A stretch of DNA of 64,000 bases from Cohnella mopanensis (GCF_022352055.1 NZ_JAKRWM010000002.1:186001-250000), one strand, 5' to 3'. Counted from the stretch's first letter, positions 53,342 through 62,352 are shown. Translations and numbers: made by a program. The notes: a model not told the origin generated them from the sequence alone.

Positions 53342-54472
53342 TTGAGTTCGATTATTAACTGGATGGGCGGATGGCCTAAGGAAGGACTAGTTTCCTCGGC
53401 GGATTGGGAAGAGCGGGTGGAAGCGGCCGCAGCCTTCGCGGCAACGGAACAATTAGGGATATTGGAAAGGAAGTCCGATATCCACGGGGAGGAGAAGCTA
53501 AGGGAGCAACTGGCGAAAGGCTTGCTGAAGGGCAAGACGGGCGGCCATAGCAATCAACTTAGGATGACGAGGGGGGCGGACGGGGCGCTTGCTTGGCTAT
53601 TGGACAATAAGCTGGCTCCGGGAGATACGATCCTAACCGAGAAGCTGACTTCGCGATCGGCGCTATTGGCCTTCCGCAAAGCGGGGCTCAGAGTGGAAGC
53701 GGTTGAAGGAGACCGCAGAGGGATGGATCCAGAAGCGCTTACGACCGCGTTGTTCCGGTATCGCCCGAAGATGGTATACGTGTCGCCTTCTTTAACCGAT
53801 CCCGAGGGAGTATGCTGGAGCCCCGAGAACAAAGCGGCCGTCCAGATCAGGTGCAGGGAAGCCGGAGTGCTGCTCGTGACGGACGATCGTCAAGAGATGC
53901 TGCTCTACGACCCGGCCGAGCTCCGTGCTCACCGCAGGTTGGAGCCGGGCATTGTGTCCATCGGCCAATTTCCGCCCGGATTAGTAGCGGGCTTGCGTAT
54001 CGGCTGGATCGCGGGTACAACCGATTCCGTTCAGTCTCAGCCGAAGATAGATTCCGCGCGGGATGAGTTTCTGGCTAATCCAATCGAACAACAAGCTTTA
54101 TCGCAGCTTATCGAAGAGCAACCGCTTGAGCCGTTGTATGATATGCTTCGCGTCCAATGCGCGGAACGGATGAGAAGGATGACTGAGCAATTGGCGCGCA
54201 AAGGGATCGAAGATCTAAGTTGGGTACAACCGAGAGGCGGCCTTCATTTATGGCTCGTTCTGCCTTCTGGATTGGACGGGGAAGCGTTGCTACGCGGCGC
54301 GTGGCTTAAAGGGCTTATTTTTCAACCCGGTGCTCCTTTCTATGTGAAGGATCCCCGGGCGAACTCGCTGAGAATGACCCACGCTTTCGCGGATGAGCGG
54401 CAAATGAAGTTAGGGCTGTCAAGGCTTGAAGAGAGCATAGCGGAGTTTACGGGGCGCTGGTCGAGGAGTTAA
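53342..54472 (+). CDS. Aminotransferase-fold (MocR/LysN-type) protein lacking the PLP lysine
   Basis: A 376-residue protein of fold-type I, most like class I/II aminotransferases of the MocR/2-aminoadipate group. TTG start with GGGAGGGG upstream. The fold is recognisable: YVSPSLTDPEGV (in place of NPTG), LLVTDDRQEMLLYDP, and NSLRMTHAFAD with the substrate-binding Arg. But where relatives have SK in FSKTLAPGLRLG, this reads QFPPGLVAGLRIG, so the Schiff-base lysine is replaced by Pro (residue 212). The expected Asn and Tyr PLP contacts are also changed. It is probably not a transaminase. No DNA-binding domain is present. Confidence 0.75.
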   Translation: MSSIINWMGGWPKEGLVSSADWEERVEAAAAFAATEQLGILERKSDIHGEEKLREQLAKGLLKGKTGGHSNQLRMTRGADGALAWLLDNKLAPGDTILTEKLTSRSALLAFRKAGLRVEAVEGDRRGMDPEALTTALFRYRPKMVYVSPSLTDPEGVCWSPENKAAVQIRCREAGVLLVTDDRQEMLLYDPAELRAHRRLEPGIVSIGQFPPGLVAGLRIGWIAGTTDSVQSQPKIDSARDEFLANPIEQQALSQLIEEQPLEPLYDMLRVQCAERMRRMTEQLARKGIEDLSWVQPRGGLHLWLVLPSGLDGEALLRGAWLKGLIFQPGAPFYVKDPRANSLRMTHAFADERQMKLGLSRLEESIAEFTGRWSRS

Positions 54473-54777
54473 TAAGGGTCTCCGACCGCGTATAACCGCC
54501 CCTCTTTCACCGTTACGTTGCGCTGCATAAGCCTCTCGGACGGATCGTTCAAGCAAACTCCGCTCTCCGCATGGAAAGTCCAGAAATGAAGAGGGCAGAA
54601 GAGGACGTCATTCATCGGCCGGATGTCTCCTCCCGCGTGCGGACATAGTGCCAGCAACAAACGAAATCGTCCTTCGGACGTACGGACAAGCCAGTATGGA
54701 GTATCCTCGATCGTCACTTCCGCAGGTAAATCCATATAGGCATCCAGTGGGCCTAGTTCAATTTCCGGTTCGTTCAT
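54469..54777 (-). CDS. Rieske [2Fe-2S] ferredoxin-like protein
   Basis: A 102-residue soluble protein with both Rieske ligand pairs: C45-P-H47 in ALCPHAGGD and C61-P-L-H64 in FCPLHFWTFH. It probably passes electrons to an oxygenase or other redox partner not seen here. AAGGAG lies 10 nt before the ATG. Its start overlaps the stop of the DUF2161 gene (ATGA), so translation is likely coupled. Its stop overlaps the convergent aminotransferase-like gene by 4 bp. Confidence 0.88.
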   Translation of the reverse strand: MNEPEIELGPLDAYMDLPAEVTIEDTPYWLVRTSEGRFRLLLALCPHAGGDIRPMNDVLFCPLHFWTFHAESGVCLNDPSERLMQRNVTVKEGRLYAVGDPY

Positions 54778-55619
54778 TGGGATGTTACTCCTTCGATCTG
54801 ATTGTTTAAGATTTCTAAATAGTGCGAAGCCCACGGAAATTGGTTAGCCCATACTTTCGTCACGTCGGAGTATTGCAGCAATGCGGCTTTACCGGACGGC
54901 GTCAGCTCATAGACGCCTTTCTTGACCCGCCTGAACCAGCCGTAATAATTTTGTTGGAGCTGGGATGCCGCCGTAGGGCAGTGGGTCCAATCTCTCACCT
55001 GACGGGGGGCGGACGGACCATGGCAGTCAAGCGCTAGCGCGCATTGGATTGCCCTTTCCCGATAGGCGGTTATTAGCTTGCGCTTCGTGCTGCCCCCGAC
55101 GTTATAGTCGCCGCTTCGCGCGTGGAACTCCTTCAACAGTTTTGCGGCTTTGGCTTTGCGTCTTCCCGTTGGAGCGGTTTGATATAGGGGAGGAGTCTCT
55201 GCGACCCTGTTACCGGACACGGGAGAAGCAGCCGCCGCGAATCCGCTGATCCCGGCAGGCTCGCACCACACTTCGATGATGGCGGATTTCGTCCGGAAAA
55301 AGGTCACCGTAAGGAAACCGAGATTCAGTCGTCGGCATAGAGCGGTGATCTCCGTAAATCTTTGGTTATGAGCTCCGCGTTTGGTTCGGTTACGTTCGAC
55401 CGCCAGCCAGACCGTTGCGCCCGTCTTTTGACGATCGACGCCTTGGAGCAACAAGGGCAACGTAAATGTTTTTTTCATTTCTACGATGATCGGATCAGCC
55501 TCATCGGCCCGATAGGCAACCAGATCGCAACCTCGAATTTCCGCTTTAACTTCATAGCCTCTTTCGGTAAAAAAGCCTTTGACCGGCGGATAAAGCTCGG
55601 TTTCTAATTTGACGGCCAC
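54774..55619 (-). CDS. DUF2161 family protein (PD-(D/E)XK nuclease-like)
   Basis: A 281-residue protein. The N-terminal half shows a nuclease-like core: an Asp in GCDLVAYRADE followed by E-x-K in IIVEMKKTF, then QGVDRQKTGATVWLAVER. The C-terminal part (HARSGDYNVGGSTKRKL, then RVKKGVYELTPSGKAAL) looks like a winged-helix segment. GTG start (MAVKLETEL) chosen because GGAGG lies 7 nt upstream, rather than an ATG 16 codons earlier. The function is unknown. It is cotranscribed with the Rieske gene. Confidence 0.75.
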   Translation of the reverse strand: MAVKLETELYPPVKGFFTERGYEVKAEIRGCDLVAYRADEADPIIVEMKKTFTLPLLLQGVDRQKTGATVWLAVERNRTKRGAHNQRFTEITALCRRLNLGFLTVTFFRTKSAIIEVWCEPAGISGFAAAASPVSGNRVAETPPLYQTAPTGRRKAKAAKLLKEFHARSGDYNVGGSTKRKLITAYRERAIQCALALDCHGPSAPRQVRDWTHCPTAASQLQQNYYGWFRRVKKGVYELTPSGKAALLQYSDVTKVWANQFPWASHYLEILNNQIEGVTSQ

Positions 55620-55717
55620 CGGATTCCCTCCTGCTTTTGGAACAGCTATCCTGTAGAATATCGCCATTATATCACACCGATTTCGAATGAAATGCGTAAT
55701 GTAAAAGTAATGTAAGG

Positions 55718-55746
55718 TCAAATTCGTCCGTTCCCTCGCATAAGTA
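55718..55746 (+). promoter_or_regulatory. Possible sigma-E promoter of prkA
   Basis: TCAAATT (6 of 7 of the sigma-E -35 consensus) and CATAAGTA (partial -10) are 14 nt apart, about 50 bp before prkA, which is a sigma-E gene in Bacillus subtilis. Confidence 0.35.
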
Positions 55747-55794
55747 TGTATTACGTCAGGTCAAGAGTAGAGAAAGTTGCGAGGAGGAAGCGGC

Positions 55795-57690
55795 ATGGAC
55801 ATCTTCAGTCGGATCTCAGAGTATCGGGCCGAGAGTGAGAAATTAAGCTGGTCGGGCACTTTTCGGGATTACATCGATCTACTTCGCCGCGACAATACTC
55901 CGGCGATGACCGCTCACGCAAGGGTATACGATATGATCGTGTCCCATGGAGTAGAGGAGCGGGGTGGTAGTAAAAAATATAATTTTTTCAATTCCGAAAT
56001 TTTCGGATTGGACCAAACGATGGAGAAGCTGGTGGAGGAATATTTCCATTCCGCCGCTAGAAGGCTTGACGTTCGCAAGAGAATATTGTTATTGATGGGA
56101 CCGGTCAGCGGCGGGAAATCCACGATCGTAACATTACTTAAGAAAGGGCTAGAGCAATATTCACGCTCAGACCGAGGTTCAGTATACGCCATTAAAGGCT
56201 GCCCGATGCAGGAGGACCCCCTTCATCTCATTCCCAGCGAGCTTCGTCTGGAAGTAGAAAAGGAGCTGGGCGTACGCATTGAAGGAGATCTGTGCCCTTC
56301 GTGCCAGATGAGATTAAAGCTGGAGTTCGAGAATGAAATCGAACGAGTGCCCATCGAGCGAGTGTTAATCTCGGAGAAAAATCGGGTCGGCATCGGGACG
56401 TTCAGCCCTTCGGACCCGAAATCCCAGGATATCGCGGATCTGACCGGAAGCATCGATTTCTCGACCATTACGGAATACGGATCGGAGTCCGACCCGCGTG
56501 CCTACCGCTTCGACGGCGAGTTAAATAAGGCGAATCGTGGATTGATGGAGTTTCAGGAGATGCTGAAGTGTGACGAGAAATTTCTCTGGAACCTTCTCTC
56601 GTTAACGCAAGAAGGCAACTTCAAAGCCGGCCGTTTCGCGTTGATCAGCGCGGACGAATTGATCGTGGCGCATACGAACGAATCGGAGTATAAGGCATTC
56701 ATATCGAACAAGAAAAACGAAGCGTTACAATCGCGTATGATCGTTATGCCGATTCCGTACAATTTGAAGGTGTCGGCTGAAGAGAAAATATATACGAAGC
56801 TGATCGGCCAATCGGATATGAGCCACGTTCATATCGCGCCTCACGCCTTGCGAGCCGCCGCTATTTTCTCCATACTGACCCGCTTGAAGGAATCGAAGAA
56901 ACAAGGAATGGATCTCGTTAAGAAAATGCGAATGTACGACGGTGAAGAAGTGGAAGGGTATAAGGAAGCCGATCTCAAGGAGATGCAGAACGAGTTCGTC
57001 GAGGAAGGAATGTCCGGCATCGACCCTCGTTACGTAATCAATCGGATTTCCAGTGCTCTCATCAAGCAGGATTTGCCGTGCATTAACGCCCTCGACGTCC
57101 TGCGCGCGCTCAAAGACGGTCTGGACCAGCATCCTTCGATTACGAGGGAGGAGCGGGAGAAATATTTGAACTTCATTTCGGTCGCGCGCAAGGAATACGA
57201 TAATCTGGCGAAGAAGGAAATCCAGAAGGCTTTCGTCTATTCGTTCGAGGAGTCCGCGCGCACGCTGTTCGAGAATTATCTCGACAACATAGAAGCATAC
57301 TGTAACTGGTCGAAGATCAAGGACCCGTTAACGGGCGAAGAGATGGATCCGGATGAGCGGCTCATGCGATCGATCGAAGAACAAATCGGCGTCTCCGAGA
57401 ATGCCAAGAAAGCGTTCCGCGAAGAAATTCTCATTCGGATTTCCGCGTATTCGCGCAAAGGCAAGAAGTTCGACTACAGTATGCACGACCGACTGCGGGA
57501 AGCGATCGAGAAGAAGCTGTTCACCGATCTGAAGGACATCGTGAAAATTACGACGTCGACGAAAACGCCGGACGAAAGCCAACTGAAGCGGATTAACGAG
57601 GTGACCAAGCGGCTTATCGACGAGCACCATTATTGTCCGGTTTGCGCGAACGAGCTACTGCGCTATGTAGGTAGTTTGCTGAACCGATAA
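55795..57690 (+). CDS. prkA: PrkA family AAA+/serine kinase-like sporulation protein
   Basis: A 631-residue protein, the same length as Bacillus subtilis PrkA. The N-terminal AAA-type domain has the P-loop GPVSGGKST (102-110), and the C-terminal PrkA domain ends HHYCPVCANELLRYVG with a CxxC. It was described as a serine kinase and later as an ATP-dependent protease-like factor active in the sporulating mother cell. GAGGAGG lies 7 nt before the ATG. Unlike many relatives, it is not followed by yhbH or spoVR but by a terminator. Confidence 0.95.
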   Translation: MDIFSRISEYRAESEKLSWSGTFRDYIDLLRRDNTPAMTAHARVYDMIVSHGVEERGGSKKYNFFNSEIFGLDQTMEKLVEEYFHSAARRLDVRKRILLLMGPVSGGKSTIVTLLKKGLEQYSRSDRGSVYAIKGCPMQEDPLHLIPSELRLEVEKELGVRIEGDLCPSCQMRLKLEFENEIERVPIERVLISEKNRVGIGTFSPSDPKSQDIADLTGSIDFSTITEYGSESDPRAYRFDGELNKANRGLMEFQEMLKCDEKFLWNLLSLTQEGNFKAGRFALISADELIVAHTNESEYKAFISNKKNEALQSRMIVMPIPYNLKVSAEEKIYTKLIGQSDMSHVHIAPHALRAAAIFSILTRLKESKKQGMDLVKKMRMYDGEEVEGYKEADLKEMQNEFVEEGMSGIDPRYVINRISSALIKQDLPCINALDVLRALKDGLDQHPSITREEREKYLNFISVARKEYDNLAKKEIQKAFVYSFEESARTLFENYLDNIEAYCNWSKIKDPLTGEEMDPDERLMRSIEEQIGVSENAKKAFREEILIRISAYSRKGKKFDYSMHDRLREAIEKKLFTDLKDIVKITTSTKTPDESQLKRINEVTKRLIDEHHYCPVCANELLRYVGSLLNR

Positions 57691-57707
57691 ACTTGTAGAG
57701 GAATAAA

Positions 57708-57739
57708 CCCAAAAGGCACCTCTAAAGGTGCTTTTTGGG
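57708..57739 (+). terminator. Terminator of prkA
   Basis: CCCAAAAGGCACCT pairs with AGGTGCTTTTTGGG, with the T-run within the right arm. Confidence 0.8.
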
Positions 57740-57826
57740 CTGGGTTGATACCATCGAAAAAACTAGATATTCCTTAGAGGCAATAGTAATATTACAATTA
57801 TATGATTTAGCAAGGGAGTTAATGGA

Positions 57827-59512
57827 ATGAACAAAGCGTTCTGGAAAGAAGCGGTCGTGTATCAAATTTACCCAAGAAGTTTCAAGGATAGCAATGGAGA
57901 TGGCGTCGGCGATCTTCGCGGCATTATTTCTAAGTTGGATTATTTGCAGGATCTTGGCGTGAACGTCGTATGGTTAAGTCCCGTGTACCAGTCGCCGAAT
58001 GACGACAACGGCTACGACATCAGCCATTATCAAGCGATCATGGACGAGTTCGGCACGATTGCGGATTGGGAAGAAATGCTTGCCGAGATGCATAAGCGGG
58101 ACATTAAGCTGATTATGGATCTCGTCGTGAATCATTCTTCCGATGAGCATGATTGGTTCGTGAAGTCACGGCAATCTAAGGATAATAATCCTTATCGCGA
58201 TTATTATATTTGGAGACCGGGCAAGGACGATAGAGAGCCGAACAACTGGGTGTCCGTGTTCAGCGGATCGGCTTGGGAATGGGATGAACAGTCCGGCGAA
58301 TATTTCTTGCACGTTTTCTCCAAGAAGCAACCGGATTTGAATTGGGACAATCCCAAATTAAGGCAAGAAATCTACGACATGATGACTTGGTGGCTGGACA
58401 AAGGGATTGACGGCTTCCGCATGGACGTTATTAATTTTATATCCAAAGTGCCCGAACTGCCCGACGCCGGTACGGATCGGTATGCTTGGGGCGGCGAATA
58501 TTTCATGAACGGGCCTCGCATACATGAATATTTGCAAGAGATGAATCGGGAAGTATTGTCTAAGTATGATGTCATGACTGTGGGCGAAATGCCTGGAGTT
58601 ACGGCGGACGAAGCTAAGCTCTATACGGGAAAAGACCGCAAAGAGCTGCAAATGGTGTTCCAATTCGAGCATATGGATATCGGCTCCGGGACCGGAGGGA
58701 AGTGGGATCTGGCTCCATGGACGTTAGGTCAATTAAGAGGGATATTGCATAAGTGGCAAGTCGGTCTCGCGAACGACGGCTGGAATAGCCTATATCTCAA
58801 TAATCACGATCAACCGCGAATGGTATCGCGTTTCGGCGATGACGGTGAATACAGAAGCGTTTCGGCGAAAATGTTGGCGACATTGCTACATACCCTGAAG
58901 GGTACGCCTTATATTTATCAAGGTGAAGAGATCGGCATGACGAACGTGAAGTTCGATTCGATCGATCGTTACAAAGATATCGAGACGCTCAATATGTACC
59001 GTGATGCCACAACCCAGCAGGGCAAAAGTAACGAACAAGTGATGGAATCGATTTACGTCAAAGGGCGCGACAATGCTCGTACGCCGATGCAATGGGACGC
59101 CACGGATAATGGGGGCTTCACGACAGGCACGCCGTGGATCGAGACGAACCCTAACTACTCAACAATCAATGCAGAGCAAGCGGTCCAAGATCCGCAATCG
59201 ATTTATGCCTATTATAAGGAGCTAATCGCCTTGCGTAAGCGGCATGAGGTGATGGTTTATGGAGACTATGAATTATACCTAGAGGACCATGACTCGATTT
59301 ACTCATACACGCGTAAGCTCGGAGAAGAAATCTGGCTCGTGATTTTGAATTTCTTCAAGGAGCCCGTCACGTTCGATCTCCCGACGCAACTGAGCCATGA
59401 TACACGTGAATTGATCATTAGCAATTATGAAGTGGACTCTGCGGAGTCTATTGCATCGGTTAACTTGCGTCCTTATGAAGCAAGAGTGTACAGGCTGCAT
59501 GGCGTACAATAA
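57827..59512 (+). CDS. malL: Oligo-1,6-glucosidase (GH13)
   Basis: A 561-residue cytoplasmic GH13 alpha-glucosidase. The catalytic nucleophile is D200 (GFRMDVINF), the acid/base E254 (TVGEMPG) and the stabilising Asp D328 (NNHDQPR). Val201 directly after the nucleophile is the residue linked with alpha-1,6 specificity in this family (isomaltose and isomalto-oligosaccharides). It stands alone with its own terminator, so the sugar importer must lie elsewhere. Confidence 0.94.
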   Translation: MNKAFWKEAVVYQIYPRSFKDSNGDGVGDLRGIISKLDYLQDLGVNVVWLSPVYQSPNDDNGYDISHYQAIMDEFGTIADWEEMLAEMHKRDIKLIMDLVVNHSSDEHDWFVKSRQSKDNNPYRDYYIWRPGKDDREPNNWVSVFSGSAWEWDEQSGEYFLHVFSKKQPDLNWDNPKLRQEIYDMMTWWLDKGIDGFRMDVINFISKVPELPDAGTDRYAWGGEYFMNGPRIHEYLQEMNREVLSKYDVMTVGEMPGVTADEAKLYTGKDRKELQMVFQFEHMDIGSGTGGKWDLAPWTLGQLRGILHKWQVGLANDGWNSLYLNNHDQPRMVSRFGDDGEYRSVSAKMLATLLHTLKGTPYIYQGEEIGMTNVKFDSIDRYKDIETLNMYRDATTQQGKSNEQVMESIYVKGRDNARTPMQWDATDNGGFTTGTPWIETNPNYSTINAEQAVQDPQSIYAYYKELIALRKRHEVMVYGDYELYLEDHDSIYSYTRKLGEEIWLVILNFFKEPVTFDLPTQLSHDTRELIISNYEVDSAESIASVNLRPYEARVYRLHGVQ

Positions 59513-59553
59513 GCGCCGGGTAATGAATGTTCAGGGAAAATGATGGTTCATGG

Positions 59554-59582
59554 AAAAAGCACCCTCACGGGTGCTTTTTTTA
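59554..59582 (+). terminator. Terminator of the oligo-1,6-glucosidase gene
   Basis: AAAAAGCACCC and GGGTGCTTTTT pair around TCAC with a T-run. Confidence 0.9.
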
Positions 59583-59639
59583 TGATTATTGCGTTCTCTA
59601 GCAATAAGAACATGACAGCGTGTTTAGGCTTCACCCAAA

Positions 59640-59817
59640 CGGACACAGAAGCCCTTATTTGTGAATTTCAGGGTCCAATCGTTTTCTAACGGACATGAGA
59701 GACCTTATTTGCTCGAAATGGTCCCGAAACGCATGGGATTTTGGGGAATAAGGTCTGTAGTGTCCGCAAGTATCCGGAAACAAAGGTCTATACAGCAAAT
59801 AAGGTCTCTAGTGTCCG
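59640..59817. repeat. Nested palindromic intergenic repeat (four copies of a 22-bp motif)
   Basis: A 22-bp word with consensus CGGACAC, four variable bases, GACCTTATTTG occurs four times: direct at 59640-59661 and 59690-59711, inverted at 59745-59766 and 59796-59817. Copies 1 and 4, and 2 and 3, are symmetric about the same centre (about 59728), giving a nested palindrome of 178 bp. It fills most of the 341-bp gap between malL and the convergent chitinase gene and contains no gene. It resembles a small non-coding mobile or REP-like element. Confidence 0.75.
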
Positions 59818-59853
59818 TTCTTCCTTGTCATCACACGAAGGGAATGAACGCTT

Positions 59854-61392
59854 TTATTTTAACGAGTAGACTAGCTTGTCTAGTAGGGTTTGGTTGGTGT
59901 CTTGGCTTAACTCCCACAGCATGGCCCCGCCAAGTCCTTTCGAACGGATATACCCCGCTTTGTAGGCGATCGATTCAGGATCTTCGTAGCTGATTAGAGT
60001 GCCGGTCGACTTTTTGTACAGCCAAGGAACTTTAGCGCTGTCGTTCCAGTAGCGGACAAATCCGTTTCCGTTGATCCAGCCCTGCTGCTCCAAGTTGCCG
60101 TACTCATGGATACCGTCAGCTATAATTCCTTGCGAAGCGCCTTCGCATGCTTGATATAAACCTTGGTTGGAGGGACCGCAGCCCGTCCAGCCCCGTCCAT
60201 ACATCGGAATTCCCATAATCAGCTTGCTAGATGGAACCCCCGCGCTGAGATACAGGTTAACCGTATAATTAATATTAGACTTAGCACTATTGTTATCGGC
60301 GGGATCTGCGTATAAAGGCGCATTATGATTGCTTCGTTTCTCCCAGCTTCCGTAATAGTCATAGGTCATCAAATTGATCCAATCGACGATTCCAGCGACC
60401 TTAGCTACCTCCACGTTATTCACGTAAGCAGGAAAAGCGCCTGCGGCTATCGTTAACAAATAAGTTTTGCCGTCCTTAAGTTGCGCGGCATCAAGCTTAT
60501 CTCTAATCGTCCGAAGGAGTAACGTGAAGTTTTGCTTGTCCTCGGGTCTAGCGGCATTCGATGACAATCCTCCCGATACCGGATACTCCCAGTCCAGATC
60601 GATCCCGTCGAAGCCGTTGTCACGGATAAATTTCACTGCGCTCTCAGCGAATCTAGTACGTGTATAGTTGGATAACGCAACGTCGGAGAACGTATCGGAC
60701 CATGTCCATCCGCCTACGCTAATTAGCGACTGTAGCTTAGGGTTAGCTTGCTTAAGTGTACGGAGCTGAGCGAAGTTCGTTTGATCCGCCCAGTAATCCC
60801 CATTCACGACCAAGCCGTTCTTGATGTTGGCGAATGCATAATTAAGATGCGTGATTTTCGAAGCCGCGATCTGGGCTACATCGAACTTCTGGTAAGTCGC
60901 CCAGTATGGATAATAGCCAACGATTTTGTAAGACGGACTAAGCGCTGGAGGAGCTTCTTTGCCGGATATGTCGATCGTATGCGAAGCCGTAGTCCAATTC
61001 AATGAGAATCCCAATAGGGAAACAACGGAACGAACAGGCAGAAAGAGCGTTGAACCTTTCAGCAGCGGAGCGGCTGCGATCGTGACGGCAGCGTTATTCA
61101 GAGAGGCTGACTTACTATTAAGCTCCATAATAATTGCTAGATTTGATTTCGAGAGCTTGAATTTGCTTTTGCTGATCCAATCGACCTGCAGTCCGAGCGG
61201 TTGCAACAATGGCCGCGCTTCCACGTAAGTGTTGCCGTTCTGGACGATGGGCTGCATGTTAAATGATATTCTTTGATTGTTATATGTAACTTTAATTTCA
61301 TTGCCTGCATGGCCTGAAGGCGTAGGAATCGTAGCAATACCTACAAACATCAGCAGCATAAGGATACTGAGACGGGTTGCGTAGCTTTTCAT
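59854..61392 (-). CDS. Secreted GH18 chitinase with copper-amine-oxidase-like N-terminal domains
   Basis: A 512-residue secreted protein. A signal peptide (residues 1-29, HAG) is followed by a stalk of the copper amine oxidase N-terminal type (about 30-143, with TYVEARPLLQPLGLQVDW and TLFLPVRSVVSLLGFSLNW), which attaches proteins to the cell surface in this group. The GH18 barrel (about 154-512) has the catalytic motif DGIDLDWE (262-269, acid E269), ISVGGWTWSDTF and NLMTYDYYGSW. It cleaves chitin or related glucosamine polymers. GGGAGAG lies before the ATG. Confidence 0.92.
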   Translation of the reverse strand: MKSYATRLSILMLLMFVGIATIPTPSGHAGNEIKVTYNNQRISFNMQPIVQNGNTYVEARPLLQPLGLQVDWISKSKFKLSKSNLAIIMELNSKSASLNNAAVTIAAAPLLKGSTLFLPVRSVVSLLGFSLNWTTASHTIDISGKEAPPALSPSYKIVGYYPYWATYQKFDVAQIAASKITHLNYAFANIKNGLVVNGDYWADQTNFAQLRTLKQANPKLQSLISVGGWTWSDTFSDVALSNYTRTRFAESAVKFIRDNGFDGIDLDWEYPVSGGLSSNAARPEDKQNFTLLLRTIRDKLDAAQLKDGKTYLLTIAAGAFPAYVNNVEVAKVAGIVDWINLMTYDYYGSWEKRSNHNAPLYADPADNNSAKSNINYTVNLYLSAGVPSSKLIMGIPMYGRGWTGCGPSNQGLYQACEGASQGIIADGIHEYGNLEQQGWINGNGFVRYWNDSAKVPWLYKKSTGTLISYEDPESIAYKAGYIRSKGLGGAMLWELSQDTNQTLLDKLVYSLK

Positions 61393-61407
61393 TCGTCACT
61401 CTCCCTA

Positions 61408-61437
61408 TGAGAATAAGTGCGTTTCTACTTATTCTCA
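61408..61437 (-). repeat. Perfect inverted repeat in the chitinase 5' region
   Basis: TGAGAATAAGT and ACTTATTCTCA (11 bp each, 8-bp spacer) lie just upstream of the chitinase ribosome binding site. It could be an operator or an mRNA 5' hairpin. Confidence 0.6.
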
Positions 61438-61450
61438 GGGAGAGGTAGAG

Positions 61451-62198
61451 TTAAGTAAAGCTTAATATCATGGGTATAATGGGAATGTTAGACAGCATAT
61501 TGCGGAAGGGTAATACGAATACGGTTGTGTCATTGTCTTCGTTCGATAGTAGATCCAACTCGCTATTGTAGTACTTGACACGTTCATGAACGATGGCAAG
61601 TCCGAATGACCCTCTCCTTTAGTTGAGTAGCCCGGCTGGAAGATGCGCTCCCTATCTGTTGCTTGAAGTGAGCTGCCTTTGTTGGAAATTTGAAGCTCTA
61701 TCCCATTATCGTCCGTTATTCTGATTGAGGCATGTACTTGCCGCTCATCTTGAGGGAGAATCTCCGTTTCGTCAAACGTGTTGTCTACGAGATTACCCAT
61801 GATTTTGATAATATCGATGACTTTAATGGTTGTCTCATCGTTATTCCAGTTGTCCATTACAATACTAAGGAAAAATGAAAAAAGCATGAGAAAAAGTTTT
61901 TTCTTTATGCTAGTCTCTTTGAACTAACGAATAGTAGGAGCATGCCGGCTATTGGAGAATTGATGACATGAAGATGCAGAGGAAGTACAAGGATAAGAGC
62001 ATCGGTATAAACCGAATGGATAAAAGTTAATAAAGCAATTCTTCTAATTAATTTTGAAGGTTGGTTTTCTAGGATTGAAAAGCAGAACAACCAATAAACA
62101 AAGGTTTGCGGTTGAGCAATCAAGAGATCCAATTTGAGAAAATCGAAAAAATATTGCCTATCTCTTGCGTCTCTCCCAGGTATTTCATATTCGCACAC
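61451..62198 (-). pseudogene. Broken AgrC-type sensor kinase gene
   Basis: Two pieces of one kinase remain. The 5' piece (from 62198) encodes the first membrane helices (LKLDLLIAQPQTFVYWLFCF) and stops at 61905. The 3' piece (from about 61887) encodes the HATPase part (IDIIKIMGNLVDNTFDE, then IFQPGYSTKGEGHS). The middle of the gene, including the rest of the membrane domain and the His-box, is missing. At about 61606 the expected GHSGLGLA motif has lost about 7 bases, so the rest (GLAIVHERVKYYNSE onward, to a stop at 61451) is in another frame. This is clearly a decayed gene. Confidence 0.8.
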
Positions 62199-62352
62199 TT
62201 CTTTTATACCATTAAATATAGGAAATATGGAGTATTATTTGGTTTAACTACTGATATATCGAGAAAAAATGGATGCGTTTTCTAATAAAAATGATAAAAT
62301 AGTATTAATAAATTTTTTGTTTTCGATATTAAGTGGAGGAGCAGTAAATAAA

